Origin: Rodentolepis nana
Taxonomy: Eukaryota > Platyhelminthes > Cestoda > Cyclophyllidea > Hymenolepididae
Assembly: GCA_900617975.1 (NCBI GenBank)
Contig: UZAE01012055.1
Location: 1-64,000, forward strand
Length of the DNA: 64,000 nt
Direction: 5' to 3'
Made by a program: the position numbers and the translations under genes. How positions within the stretch are numbered: the stretch's first letter is position 1; each line of letters opens with the position of its first letter. The notes below the pieces were generated by a model that worked only from the letters and a program-made list of their open reading frames with translations, was not told the DNA's origin and did not search any database. Of this stretch, positions 52,001 through 64,000 are shown piece after piece.

Positions 52001-52815
52001 CAATAACGAATTGTTGTATTCTTTAATTTAGTTCCCCAAATCACTGAAGAATCTGTGGATTCTGGATTATTTCAAAACTTTTCTAGCCTATTTTAATAGA
52101 ATTAAGAAGTAAAAGATACCATATGTATACATATCAGAGGCTGTAAAAATGAGTGTCTGAATTATTTACAATTACTCTTAGACACCAGGCTGCTTCTCAC
52201 GCATTTCTCTCTGCAACTAAAACACTCTTTCTCTCTCTTCCCACATTTCCCTTTCCGCTTTTTCACTATTTAATTCCCCACTCAACTTGCCTGTGGCGCA
52301 GTTATCTCCGTGTGGCCCGCCTACATGAGGGTGGAATGGCATTTCTCTCCGCACCAAATGAACAAAAAAACAATGATTGTTGACTTTTCGTGATTATGTT
52401 GATCTTAGCTCTGCTGCACAAACAACCAGATAACCACCTAATTAATTCCTATTTGATATTTTTAAACGGAGTTTATTTGTTTAACATAAATTGGGAGAAA
52501 TATCAATAAGGATTTAACGATCTATAATAGAAGTCCATATATACCATTTTAACTCTAATTTAAAACAACTAATCCAATCGCCTTAATGACTATATTCGAA
52601 TAAATTGCGATTAAAAAGATATCTGAGGAGATTTATATGAAACGGGATAGCTAAATCATCATCAAAAGATTCCCCAAATGGGTGACCTGAATTGCAAACA
52701 GTGCACCTGTGCCAATGCAATACTCTATGCCCAAAAATGCCTTCATATTTCCGCTGTTTGGGAATTCTGATAATCTATTTTAAATCTAAGTGATTGCCAT
52801 CGAAAAATTCGTAAA

Positions 52816-52844
52816 TACATATATATATATATATATATATATAT
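52816..52844. repeat. (AT)n microsatellite
   Basis: About 13-14 AT units. Confidence 0.9.
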
Positions 52845-54243
52845 TAGGATTCACCAGGACGAGATTGGTCTTCATTCAACTACACAGATAGTCCATACTG
52901 AATATTCCGATTTTTTATTTATCAAGTCAGTCTGAAGGTATATTAAAACACTGCAGCATGTACCTCCATTAAAGAGAGTACTAAAAAACTTTGTTCGCTA
53001 TGTGGCACAAATCATGAGAATTGACTCAACAGCTAATTTCTTAAGTTTTATTAAGTCATATACTTATTTTTTTCCTGGGGTAGTCAAAGTTGCATGAACC
53101 GGCATCTATGGAGATGTTTATCCACTGCCCCGAAGGAGAAATGCAGTTGTTTTGGTCTCAATAATAAAATGAGCATAAATTTTAAATTAAAAACAGCTCC
53201 TAGCAGTAATCCAAACAATTTATACCTCTCAGCTTCATTGGTCACTTCCCTAAGCCTACTTTCAAACATATGTAAATACTGTATTGGAGGCTATATAGCC
53301 TCTAGCGCAATAGTATCTTAGAAAGAGAACTTTGGTACGAAACTATCAAGACTCGTGCTAATAATGTTATATTCACTGAAATAAACCTATTTAAAAACCC
53401 TCTATTCATTAACCCTCTGAAATTGGAAAATTTAGATGAGTGCTTTCGGTTAACGAAATGCTCTTTCGGATCATTACTAGTCATAAAAACATTTCCAGAT
53501 TTGAATGCAACACTCAGGTTGACCAATGGTAGGGATGGGTGAATTAATAAAAAAATTGGTCTAAATAGCCATTTCTATTCCTTAATACTGGCGACGCTAT
53601 TAAAATGCAAGCAAGAAAACGAAAAATGGGGACTTTACGAAGTGTTTGGGCATTTTTCTGATCGTCTAATAAAATTGACATAACCCGAAAATTCAAAATC
53701 ATACTGATGTTTTTTAAGCATTCCTTTTAATTATTAGAGCGCAAACTGGACACCTAGATACAGAATTAAAAATCAATACGTGCTTTTATAGAGATTTCGA
53801 TATTAACAGAGATTTATAAATGTTAAATTTAATGCGATAGATTAAGTTGAGAGCACTATTTAGCCCAGAAAATCGTATTAATTCCTAATGAAATCACCGC
53901 AGAAGTACAATTTAAACCACCTTTAAAGGAGTATTTATGGTTGAGCACTAACACTTCACCTACTTACTATGCGGTAGAGATTTTGAACCTAAGAAAAAGA
54001 AATCTGTTTCCTCTCTCCACTTTATTTTAACTTCCGATTGCTTATGAATATGTAACTTTAATACCGACAGCGATGTCTTCAAACGAAAGTGATTTTGGTG
54101 GAAAATTCTTACTCAAATTAATTTTAATTTGCTAAATCTTGCTTTTCTTAATAATTATGGAGTAGAAGGAACAAGCAATTCATTTACAAGTCTCATGCAA
54201 TAAAATATTTAATAAAAAATAAGGAGACACATTTTCCACTCAC

Positions 54244-54340
54244 CTCCAATTCGATTGTAAGCATCGGATAGGTCAATAATCAGGAACACCAATAGAAGAT
54301 AGTGAAGATAGTAGAAATTTAGGAGATGACTCATACGCAT
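54244..54340 (-). CDS. Distal alternative first exon (1b): second signal peptide
   Basis: The ATG is at 54340 (context GACCATGC) and the donor is very good (GGAG|GTGAGT, phase 1), giving 97 nt. It encodes MRMSHLLNFYYLHYLLLVFL and IIDLSDAYNRIG, a signal peptide with a long hydrophobic core and likely cleavage after SDA. The phase matches the acceptor at 24862; joining creates NRIG-D-QDDW without a stop. The frame is also open further upstream (to another Met at 54418), so the protein could start earlier. No other coding exon lies between here and 25997, so this is best read as an alternative first exon of the same gene. It could instead be the first exon of an unrelated gene nested in, or interleaved with, this one. 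Confidence 0.55.
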
Positions 54341-54614
54341 GGTCGATTTATCGATTTCTTTTGCAGGAGTTAGACATGCGCGAGCATAACATGCGTGAAC
54401 TATTTCGACAAAAAGCAAACGAAGAGAAGAAAGTATTTCAGTGAAACTATTAGGGACAGAGAAGTAATTGTTTATTAGTTGGGGATAGTAGTTTAATTTA
54501 AGTAAAATCCACGATTTGGGGGGACTTCTTGATTAATTAAGCAAATTCGTCCTGGTGACCTCTTTCAGAAACTCGCAACATGTGCTTTACGTGTTGTTTA
54601 AGAGCTGATTTCCT

Positions 54615-54658
54615 ATTGGTTGTCTGCTAGCCATTATGTGCTAGTGGATTCAGCCAAT
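54615..54658 (-). promoter_or_regulatory. Candidate promoter element pair for exon 1b (two CCAAT boxes)
   Basis: ATTGG at 54615-54619 (CCAAT on the gene strand) and CCAAT at 54654-54658 face each other 39 bases apart, about 275-320 bases upstream of the exon 1b ATG. The arrangement recalls the paired CCAAT boxes upstream of exon 1a. Function is inference. Confidence 0.3.
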
Positions 54659-57600
54659 CAACTACTTCCCAGCCATCTGATTCGTCCTCATTTTGTGTTA
54701 CATCAGACTTAACTTGTAGCAACTAATTGAGGATGGTAATTTAAAGAGACTGATCATTCTTCCATACTGAATTAGATTCTTTACCTTATAATTTTTCAAA
54801 AAGTATTTTTCAAGCTAATTTCCTATTAAAAGCGTTCTAAATTTCTTTAGAAGTCTTAAACGCGTTTTTCAATACTTTAAACATTATGATTAGCATATTT
54901 CACAATTTATAGTAAAGTTTTGAGGGAACTTACCATGTCCAAAATGATGAAAACAATAATTACTTAAAAATGAAATTAGCTTATCTCGGCCATCTATACA
55001 CCTACTTTTAAATGCTACGGATTATTCTCAATTAATACCAATCATACTTTAAAGTATAGTCGCAACTGCCAAATTGAAATGATGGCATAATCTTTTTCAG
55101 AGTAGCATTATAAATCCATTATAATTTCCCTATTTAATCGATTTATTTCGGAATCACCTTTTGCATTTTGTATTTAGTCATTATCTAAAAGCCTTAGAGC
55201 ATAATAAAGAAATAACTCAGTCGTTTGAATGTTATAATGCAATCATGCGAATAATCTGGGCGAATTTTCGGACGCTCATTAAGAGCTTATTAAGAGCATT
55301 CGAAAGCATCGAACTAAACCAGTCCCAATTTTAATAAAATTTGAACTTCATATGTTCTCACAGTCTCCCAATGGTTGTGATAAGTGCTTAACAACGTTGT
55401 TAGGGTAATAAGACTTGTATATAAGCCCATGCTAACTGTTGATAAAAACTTGTATCATAAATAGTTATTACTCCTAATCTCATTTAAAAAATGGTATCTT
55501 GAGGAATCTTTTTTTTATTAAAAATCCGCAAGTTCCCACCACACTACTGATCAGAATTAACCATTGTATCTGTTGAGGTTCCACCAAAATGAGGAAGATC
55601 TATGAACTTCAAACTTGTAGAGCGGACTTTAACTACTTAAATGTCAGTCAATAAATAGAATTCAAAATGCAGTCCTAACAGATTCTCAAGGAAAATAGGT
55701 ATAAATTAAGTTTATATTTGTTTATGTGTTGCTGATAATGCCACCTCCTAGTCCTTTGCCTTGAAAATATGCAAATAAACCTAGCAGCTTGACTGGGTGT
55801 GAAAATATGTAAACGGATCAAAGGTCTTTATACATAGAAGACAAAGCCTTTTTCATATTTATTCACGAGCTAAGAAAACTTTAATAACATACTTTAACAG
55901 TAACATAAATTTTATAAAGCTAAAAAGAGTAGACAGACATATTGTAATTCGATCATTTGAACTGGTCACAAGTTTCAGATATCATCTGCTGTTTCCATAG
56001 TTCATCTCCTTTTAGTTAATGCAAATTAATTCGAAATCACTTTCGTAGCTCAAGGTTACGAAACTAATTCCTATATAGTTTCTATAGATATACTTGCCTA
56101 ACTACAAATGGTTCAAGAGGTCCAATCTGTCCTATCAATCATTTAAACAAAAGGTTGCCGGAAAAGCAACTTGTTCTACCTTTGTTTTCACTTTTCATTC
56201 TGTATTGAACATTACCATTCACTTATTGTTTCCTTCATTGTTTCATTTGTATGAATTTTTCATTCTGTTATAAACTGTAAGTTTGTTCAAGCAATATCGT
56301 TATCCAAGAACAGTTCGCTATTGGGCCTATTTAATTTCGGTTTGTCATGAAAAGACATGGCTCAATAAGGGCTGAATAAGAAGGAATGGTTTGAATTAGT
56401 AAACACTGCCATGATATAAGCGGTATTTTTGATTCTCGTTTTAATCGTGTAATTCAATGCTTTATCTCAAAAGGCAATAAAATTAAAATTGAGCCTTTGT
56501 TCTCTGTGCTTCTAAAATAAGTCATGTTCGCAGTATCCATATCATACTGGATGGTTAATAAGTTAGTAAGAATGGTCGTGTGTGGTAAATGTACTTTCGG
56601 AAGACCGATATGCAGCAATGCTTTAGAAAACTTTAAAGTTCGTATTGGCCAGACTTGTATTTTTTTTGATGAAAATATTGATAATTTATTTATCTCGCAA
56701 TGAGGCAATTTCAATTAAATATATTACTAAAGCACATCTTTACGAGTATCAACTAACAGTTCTCTGCTCCACTGAGAATATACTTTACTATTATCTAATA
56801 CAAATTTTAATCAACTCTTTACATTTGTAATTGAAACCGCTTATTTGAAAGAATACAAGTAGTTTTCTACATCTTTGTTTAAAATCTGCACACTGATTAG
56901 CTTTTCAACATTATTTATATTGCATTAAAGAATAAAAATTCACTATTGTTTTCATAATTACGTCTAGCAAAAATAACAGTCTCAACTAAAGTTGCGAATA
57001 AAAAGAAGCTTATCAAACCATTCCGAAACATAAAATTAATTTAATTGCATTGATTTTCCACCATTTATCTTTACAATATAGATTGAACTGAGCCGTATTT
57101 CCATCCAGTCGTGTTGTATGAAAAAACTAATTGCTTGTTTTGAATTTAAGTATAATATTCACTCATTGGTTTGGTTTAAATATAAAATAAATGTGCCACA
57201 AAGCCTATTATCGAATGGCAATCCGAAATAGTCCTCACCTGTTCTGGTTGAATTGACTCTCACACTGATAAAATTTTCAAAAAAAACAACAAAAAAATAT
57301 TTATAAAGTTGTGTTTGTGAAACGTTATTAATTATTATAATTCGGGGCATTAGTATTAGTCCTTAATAAATGCATTTGTTTAAATAATTGGCCCACTATG
57401 TGTACATTTCTTCAGAAAAACAGCAGATTAACAGGTAATTGCGCATTAAATTAACATGATTTAAAATGAATGAGTCATGGCAAAGAACTTGGAACGGAGA
57501 TAATAATAATTGCTAATGTTTTTGTTCATAAACAGTAAAATTTACTACTTATTCGCAGAGTTGCAGTCATTATTGTATTTTAATCAATGGGAAGTTAGCA

Positions 57601-60600
57601 AAAATCTCTTATATTTTGTCAAATATTAACGAATTTGCAATATATGGTCTATTGGAAATGGAATGGATCATAAACCTTGAATTATTGCAGCACTGAGTAA
57701 TCTTGAATAGAATGATGACCGGGAGGTCTTTCAATCTATGCGATAAATAGGCTAAATTTACTTTAATAACAGAAATAAATGTCAAAACCTTGGAATTCGT
57801 TCACATAAGAAACTTCATAAATGTTGTAAGATAATGAGGCCAATTTTTTTTCAAATAACAAAAGCAAATTAACAGTAATAAAAATTATGGTAATAATTAA
57901 ATTTGAAAGCTATCAGCACGTTAAATATGAAATCAGTTTTATTCATAGCAAATGTTGGATGCTTTTCTACTTTGAAGGAAAATTTTTTTGGCATTACAAC
58001 TATACTGATCAAATTGTATAATTTAATATGAAGAGAAGAACTAGTGTGATTTAAATATATCTTAATGCGCAGAGAAAATATTGGAAGGAAACATTTCAAA
58101 TTTCTGGAAGGACAGCATCAAAAATGGGAGTGACCCTACCACTCGTTCGCAAAAATATATTCGTAAAAAATTATTATTATTAACTTACTAAGCCTTCTTG
58201 GAGTTAAAACACTAATTTGAGGCTCATAAAATCTGTTCTTTTCAATAAATTAAGTCTTAAAATTCGTTTTCTCCTTTCGACAATAATTATAATTGAAATG
58301 CAGCATTTTATATCAAAAAATTCCATTTAAATTGAAAAAATACTCTATCTAATCGAGATAGTTGTTCAAAGGTTATCTCTCAGGTCACTATTTATTGTGC
58401 CACATTAGGATGGAAAATCTTTTTTGTCTGAAACAATTTCTCTCTAAGGGTTTTTTTTAAATAGGTTATTTGGACCGATTGAATGGAAGCTAATGGCGAA
58501 GCTAAAATAAAGCGTAAAAAGTAGAAGAAAAACACATAGATAGTATGGACAGCATCATGTTGTGTTAGGCATAAAGGTTACAAATAGCAGAATTCATTTC
58601 ATTTGTGAAAAGTACACTTTAGGTTAGCAATATGGAGATAAAATAATGCAAACAATTCTCAGTTTCATTAAGGAGTGTGGTTGCCAAACCTCCTCCTTGA
58701 TTGAGAGAATCACCATTATGACTCCATGAAAAGAGACTCGAATTCTGCGACCCTCAGATCTATTATAATTTCGTAATAATGTAATAAACGTGACGATATT
58801 CTATTTATCAAGTGCGCAACAATGGAGCATCCACTTTCCTCTAGATCTACATTGACTTATATTAGAAAGTGCAATTGGTTAAATATGCCAATGAATGAAA
58901 ATTAATAGTGCTTAGTTTCCCAGTTCAGGACTTAGTAAATATCTACTGAATTTTGTTCGCAAATTCGCAGCGACAGTTTAATAACTAAATGTATGAGATT
59001 CAACATTATTTCCTACTTAAATGGAATTAAGGGAATTATTCATGATCAGTGCATTACAGTGCGATGTGAAAGACTGGATTTATGAAATATAGGATTATAA
59101 CATCTGAAGTTGCTTCAAGGATGCAAACTCCTCAGACTATGTAGGGAATGATGTTACATCAGAACAGATTTGTTTAAGAAACTCAAAAACCGTTATCTGT
59201 CTTATTAAGGCAATTAAAAGTATGGCTGATCATTTTTACCACTAAATATACACTTGTGGATGTCAATCACGTGATCTTCGCCTTTCTAAGTGTCCTCGCT
59301 AACTTCAACGGAAACGGAGAGTGGTTTCTAATTGGCTTAATTAAATTCGATTGAGTGAAAAAATAATGTAGGATTTGAGTGTCCAGTCGAACAGATAATA
59401 GGCACTTAAGAAATTCATACTATATGGCCCATAAATGCTACAGAATAATATTTGCTTGCTTTTCTAGCAGCGCTTAAGGAGTTCTCGCTCCCTGCACTTC
59501 ACTTAAAAGCTTAAAGTCTTCTTCATTCAGATACGTGATAAGAACAGAACTGGATAACTGAAACCCACTTGAAGCACGGTAGAGTACAACATTTATTATG
59601 AAGAGGTATGCCCTCCCCCACGAAGAGTGATGTAGTGCCTCTCTTCACATTTGTTTAAAAGAGAGCTTGGCTGGAATCCAGATGTCTACGCAAAATTGCT
59701 GACTCCTATAATACTTTAACCCTGGATGACGAAAGAGGGTGAATAATAATGGGCCACATGTTTGGCGGCTACAGAATTCTACCCCTTGCCACACCTCACC
59801 AATAGTCATAAATTACAATCAACCGATTTTTAAGACTTCGCTAATACCAATATATACCAAGTATCCAGAACCCACCCCCTTCCCAGATCTTAACTGATGA
59901 ACTTTTAGTTAGGTAATAGGTACTGTGGAGAAAGACAACAAAGCCAGCAAATTAGTGGGGAGAATGAAAGTACTTTATTAGATCCTTCTCAGTGAATTAG
60001 TTCAATCAGCTTGCTTTAAGTTCCGATTCCATGAATGTGGGCAGACTGAGCCCGTAATAAACAATAAGAACTGTTATTATGAGTAGCAAATACCTTTTGG
60101 ATTGATTGAAACTTGTAATAACCAACTTGTTTTCCACGTTTTCTTAAAGAGATAATCAAATTTATCCCGAAATCAATGTTGTTTAAAGCCCATTTTCATT
60201 GGTTTCACTTATGCAAGGAAGTCGGCATTGTATAATTATAATCCCTATTCAGGGTTTGAAATTTTAAGTAGAACACATAAGTGTATTGGGTTGGTTATAA
60301 TTTGTTGATGAAATAAGGTAATTTAGTTGACAATTGTGCTCGCAAAATTATTGATTCAGTTCCTTTACGTTTCAGGTAGTCAAATGAGATTAAGGTGATA
60401 AAAACTAAATTCCTATGCAAAATTTAAAGCAGCTAAACAACCAAATTAAAACGCAGTCCGTCAGAAAGAATATTGGCCACTTTTTTTTCAGAGCGGTAAT
60501 AGTTCACGTATTGGCTTTCTGTTGATTACATACGCCGTTAGTGCCAATTGCTCACTTTAATGCAAGTATTCAATGAATACTTCCATTTTCAAGATTAGTG

Positions 60601-62730
60601 AATCAATACACGTTTTGGAATTAATTCTGGACAGAAAGCAACTATATAGGATCTGCCTTATGTCTGTGGAGGTTGTCCTGCAATTATTTTGAGTAGAATA
60701 AAGGCGCAAGCACAAAGGTTCTTTTTCATTTCACTGAATTCTTAAAGACACACTTGTGGAATCCTCAGAGCTACCAAGGCCTAACAAGGGAATCTCGTGC
60801 ACACTCGAACAATCTGAATGGCACCGTCAAATTCGTGATCGCGAAGAGCAAGCCTAATCGCGAGCGCAGTTACTTCTCAGATAGTCACTGGAATTTTGAA
60901 GAGCCCTTAGTGTATTTTAATGACTAAAATTTAAGGAAGTGGAGGTTTAGTTGAAATTATCGCCATTCACTCCTTACTTTCTTTAACCTTTAATTGTTGA
61001 GGTTGCTTGGCTGCTTTGGGTTAATCTTTCATTAAAAAGATTTCGGCAGATGAAATTGTTGCTGTGTAGTCATGGCCTATTCATGTAGTATTCGTTACGC
61101 ATTAAATTTGTGGGCTTATACATCAAGCCACTTAGTTTGAAAATCTGCGTTTATTAAGTATCGATTCTTGAAAAAAATACTTAACTCAAAATCATTTTTA
61201 AAAAATGTGGCGTTAAATTTGTTCATTTAAAAGTAGCACAAGAAACTGAAAATAAATCTGAATCAAGATCATGTTTAATTGATGAATTTATTACAACGTC
61301 ACACAAGGAAAACAATTTAATAAAACCTATTTACTTTGAGTGAGCATTGCTTTGATCAAAATTTACGTATTTTGAAGTAAGTAAATGAAAAATGATTTTT
61401 GAGTCATGCCTCCTATTAGAGCAAAATGTCGTTTACAATTTATTCCATAATTTACAGGTTCTAAGATGTCCATTGTTCAAGTCCATCAAATTGAGCTTAT
61501 GCCTAAGGAATAAGACGCTAAGATGGTTGGATTGTATTTTCAGTTGTTGTTTACCTAATTACCATATTAAATGTGTAATACTTATAACGTAAATTATTTA
61601 TTTGCTTTGCTTTAACAACTTGTTACATAGGCTTCATAGTCTCAATAAATAAAATGTGGAATATAATTAATAAAATAATTTCAAATTTTTTATGATGCGT
61701 AATTGAAATTCATTTGCTTTGACTAGTCAATACAGCGTTTTCCTACCCTTGTTATCCATAAATATCAATGTGAATAAAAAAACTAAGTTTTATTGAATTG
61801 AATAAAAATGGGTATGCATCAGCAGTTTTCTTCACTCTACTATTGAATTTACATATTAAAAATTAGCATTTTGTACAGAAAATTATTCCATGGGATTTAA
61901 AATTAAAGTATCGGTAAAAGGAATCTTTCAGTAAAAAAACACAAGAAATTTCATGTGATTTAATTATGTGTTTTGGGCGGTGCAGCTTAAGAAATGGATT
62001 TAGATGTGAAGAGAAAAGGCTTTTTGCATCGAAAAGAAAAATTTTCTGTTTTACATGTCTACCATGTTCAAATCTACCTTCAAGTGAAAGTAAATTATCA
62101 TTTTGGAAATTGCTGCATGGCAAAGTAATATATAAGTCTTTGGTTTAAGTATAATTTAGAGCATGCAATTATAAAAAATTTCACAGATTGTGAAATATAA
62201 TAGTTCAAAATTAGTCCGTTTAACATAACTTTCAGTGATTATATTATCCGCATATAATCCGGAATCTATTTAATTGATTAAACTTCATCTTTGCTTAAGA
62301 AGTTAAAATTGAGTGGCTTGACAAGAATTTAAGCTGTATGTAAGCTAAAGTTGGCATATCCAGACATATGTCGACGGTCCGATTCGGAATACTCCATTCT
62401 TAACTCTCCTTAAAGTGGCCCCTTCCTTGACAACCACACTTTTCCTCGCCTCTGGTGTCCCACCCCCTTGGCATGAGTGGCTAGACAAATATTGATTAAT
62501 ACCGCGACTCTCTTCTTACAAATTAGAAACCCTGGCGTTGACTTAATCAACTTTGCCTTAAAAATATTATCTTGCAGTCATTGTACAAATTGATAGCACT
62601 TGAAACCTAAGGAAAGAATGATCTTATATTAACGTCATATGTTTTCCCGACGACTGGTCATATATCCTAGTCGGTAGGCACGCAATCATGAAAAAGTAAC
62701 CTTTCTGTTAAAGTTGGTGGAATTCTGGTT

Positions 62731-62752
62731 ATAATATATATATATATATACA
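62731..62752. repeat. (TA)n microsatellite
   Basis: About ten TA units, 135 bases before SINE-like copy 3. Confidence 0.85.
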
Positions 62753-62887
62753 TAATTAAAAAATGAATTATCATTGTTCTGTCTCATTCTTTTCACTTCT
62801 TTTAATGTTCCATTGAAGTAGGAAACTTTTCAATGTGGTCCTTAATGTATGACCCTAACAACTCATTGCCTTCTATATTGTATGAAT

Positions 62888-63209
62888 GGGGTGTGCGATT
62901 GACTTACCTCCATGTGGTGCACCCCGGGCAGCGTATACTCATACGGCAAAAAAGTCTATTAACCGACAGTTGACTTCTCACTTCAAACTACCATCACCTC
63001 ACTCTATGACATATTCCTCCACTTCCACAATACTCGCCTTACTCTACTATCGACCTTTGTGCCTGTCTCTTTTACATCTTTGAAACACTCTTCTGTTCCC
63101 CCCCCCCCCGTCTCGACTTTTTTCACTTTGAAGTTTCTTCCCCTCCGTGAAGCCTGAAGTCAACCAAAGGGCTAATGTTAACCAACAAAATGCCTCCCAT
63201 TTGGTATAA
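62888..63209 (+). mobile_element. SINE-like retroposon, copy 3
   Basis: It starts GGGGTGTGCGATTGACTTACCT and ends CATTTGGTATAAAT. It is flanked by a perfect 13-base target-site duplication ATATTGTATGAAT (62875-62887 and 63210-63222). It is very similar to copy 1 along its whole length. The C-run in the middle is expanded to 12 (63098-63109) compared with six in copy 1. The intact duplication suggests a fairly recent insertion. Confidence 0.8.
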
Positions 63210-63222
63210 ATATTGTATGAAT

Positions 63223-64000
63223 TGACGAAAAGCATTGTCTGTTAATGAAGTCAAAGGGAACCATAATTCCGACACTCAGACACCTAGAATTCAGCCACCG
63301 AAATTGATATACTTATCTGACCATCATCGCAGATAATGGAAAAGGAACAGACAACACAGACAGGCATAGAACATATTCGCAGTCAAACGTAGAAACAAAA
63401 GGTATAATCTGAATCCTCTTCCTTATGATATTTATTAGAAAACAAGGCATCTTGTAACAACTGAAGTTCAGCCACAAATAGAACAATTCTAGTTTTTTTG
63501 GCAGTTATCACAAATAGTAGGAATTAGAATGTATTGGCCTGTTCGGAGAGTAACTCTTCAATTTCTTTGTTGCAGTTGTTGTAATAATAACCTAATACTC
63601 TATATTCAAAACTAATTGCCTTGAACGTATATTTGAAAGTGAAAATGCTTCAGTTTGAATAAATACAAAGACAATATGACAATTAAGTAATAATAACAAC
63701 AAAATGAACTTATATTTAATTGAGATAAAGGAAACAGCGGTGTTTTAGGAATGGAATAATTAAATTATGCCCAGTATTAGTCTAATAAACTTGCATCATT
63801 TAATTTTTAATTTTAGATATCAAGTTCTTTTATAGAATATAGAATTTTGTTATAATTGCTATATCCGTACTATAATATCTAATTATATAGAAAACATAAA
63901 AGTGAGTAAATTTTGATTTTGGCTACATTGATGTAACTAGTCGGTAAAGTTACTTCTCGTAGTGATCTAGTTTTATATTTTTCATGTCCGGGGGCTATAA
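63223..64000. other. Terminal AT-rich stretch
   Basis: Nothing recognisable seen. Confidence 0.5.

Larger units (their letters stand above)
26200..54243. other. Long gene-free region (probable first intron of the exon 1b transcript)
   Basis: About 28 kb with no exon that combines a coding-like peptide with splice signals. It holds microsatellites, G-runs, a 199-N gap and small inverted repeats, which are listed separately. Two GC-richer patches with open frames (45676-46235 and 51540-52003) are discussed in the findings. Open frames across the N gap are artefacts. Confidence 0.55.
4291..54340 (-). other. 5' part of a LAR-like (type IIa) receptor tyrosine phosphatase gene
   Basis: This is the gene-level view of the exons listed separately. 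Nine exons (25853-25997, 24770-24862, 23374-23483, 19246-19432, 15701-15871, 8525-8641, 8166-8204, 7347-7625, 4291-4580) join with matching phases into 1431 nt (477 codons) without a stop. The domain order is signal peptide, linker, Ig1 (C103/C156), Ig2 (C206/C255), Ig3 (C315/C362), FN1. The diagnostic LAR signatures are PPGFP at the start of Ig2, GKYECTATNSHGTR at its end, and a PGG..TL.C.AVG.P.P core in Ig3. Type IIa phosphatases are neuronal adhesion receptors that bind proteoglycans and synaptic organisers. The FN3 repeats 2 onward, the transmembrane segment and the D1/D2 phosphatase domains are outside the window, so catalytic function is inferred only. The exon at 54244-54340 is an alternative first exon. 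Family assignment is by reading motifs, not by a database search. Confidence 0.85.
54341..62874. other. Upstream gene-poor region
   Basis: AT-rich DNA upstream of exon 1b. Apart from the CCAAT pair (54615-54658) and a short (TA)n run at 62731-62752, no gene, RNA or repeat was recognised. Confidence 0.5.

Noticed and set aside
57159..57350. Minus-strand open frame containing SVRVNSTRTG and a GTGAGG donor-like site
   Set aside because: The only usable acceptor would give a 26-nt segment that does not keep any neighbouring frame; composition is otherwise random.

Overview
The window is about 64 kb of AT-rich eukaryotic (metazoan) DNA. It has short exons flanked by consensus GT..AG splice sites, introns from 0.3 kb to about 28 kb, TA and poly-G/poly-C microsatellites, and two assembly gaps (21065-21067 and 35906-36104). 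The protein encoded, the long introns and the base composition would fit a flatworm such as a tapeworm, but nothing here proves the species.

The main content is the 5' (N-terminal) part of one minus-strand gene for a type IIa (LAR-like) receptor protein tyrosine phosphatase. Nine coding exons can be joined from 25997 down to 4291 with all splice phases agreeing. They give an open frame of exactly 477 codons: signal peptide, a short acidic/basic linker, Ig1, Ig2, a 39-nt cassette mini-exon, Ig3 and the first part of fibronectin III domain 1. The other FN3 repeats, the transmembrane segment and the phosphatase domains lie beyond position 1. A second signal-peptide exon at 54244-54340 ends in the same phase and can splice to the same acceptor, so the gene probably has two promoters about 28 kb apart. 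Each candidate promoter carries a pair of CCAAT boxes.

Layout from low to high coordinates: a SINE-like copy (35-359); intron; a diverged second copy (about 5451-5760); FN1, Ig3, mini-exon and Ig2 second-half exons (4291-8641); a 7-kb intron; Ig2 first-half exon (15701-15871); Ig1 exons (19246-19432 and 23374-23483); linker exon (24770-24862); proximal signal exon (25853-25997); a long region without recognisable genes (26.2-54.2 kb); distal signal exon (54244-54340); gene-poor upstream DNA with a third SINE-like copy (62888-63209). Two of the SINE copies have clear target-site duplications.

Inside the intron that splits Ig1, on the same strand, is an 88-codon stretch (20768-21031). It looks like the N-terminus of a neprilysin/endothelin-converting-enzyme (M13) type II membrane protein. 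No other M13 sequence was found, so it is probably a gene fragment. No rRNA, convincing tRNA or CRISPR array was seen.
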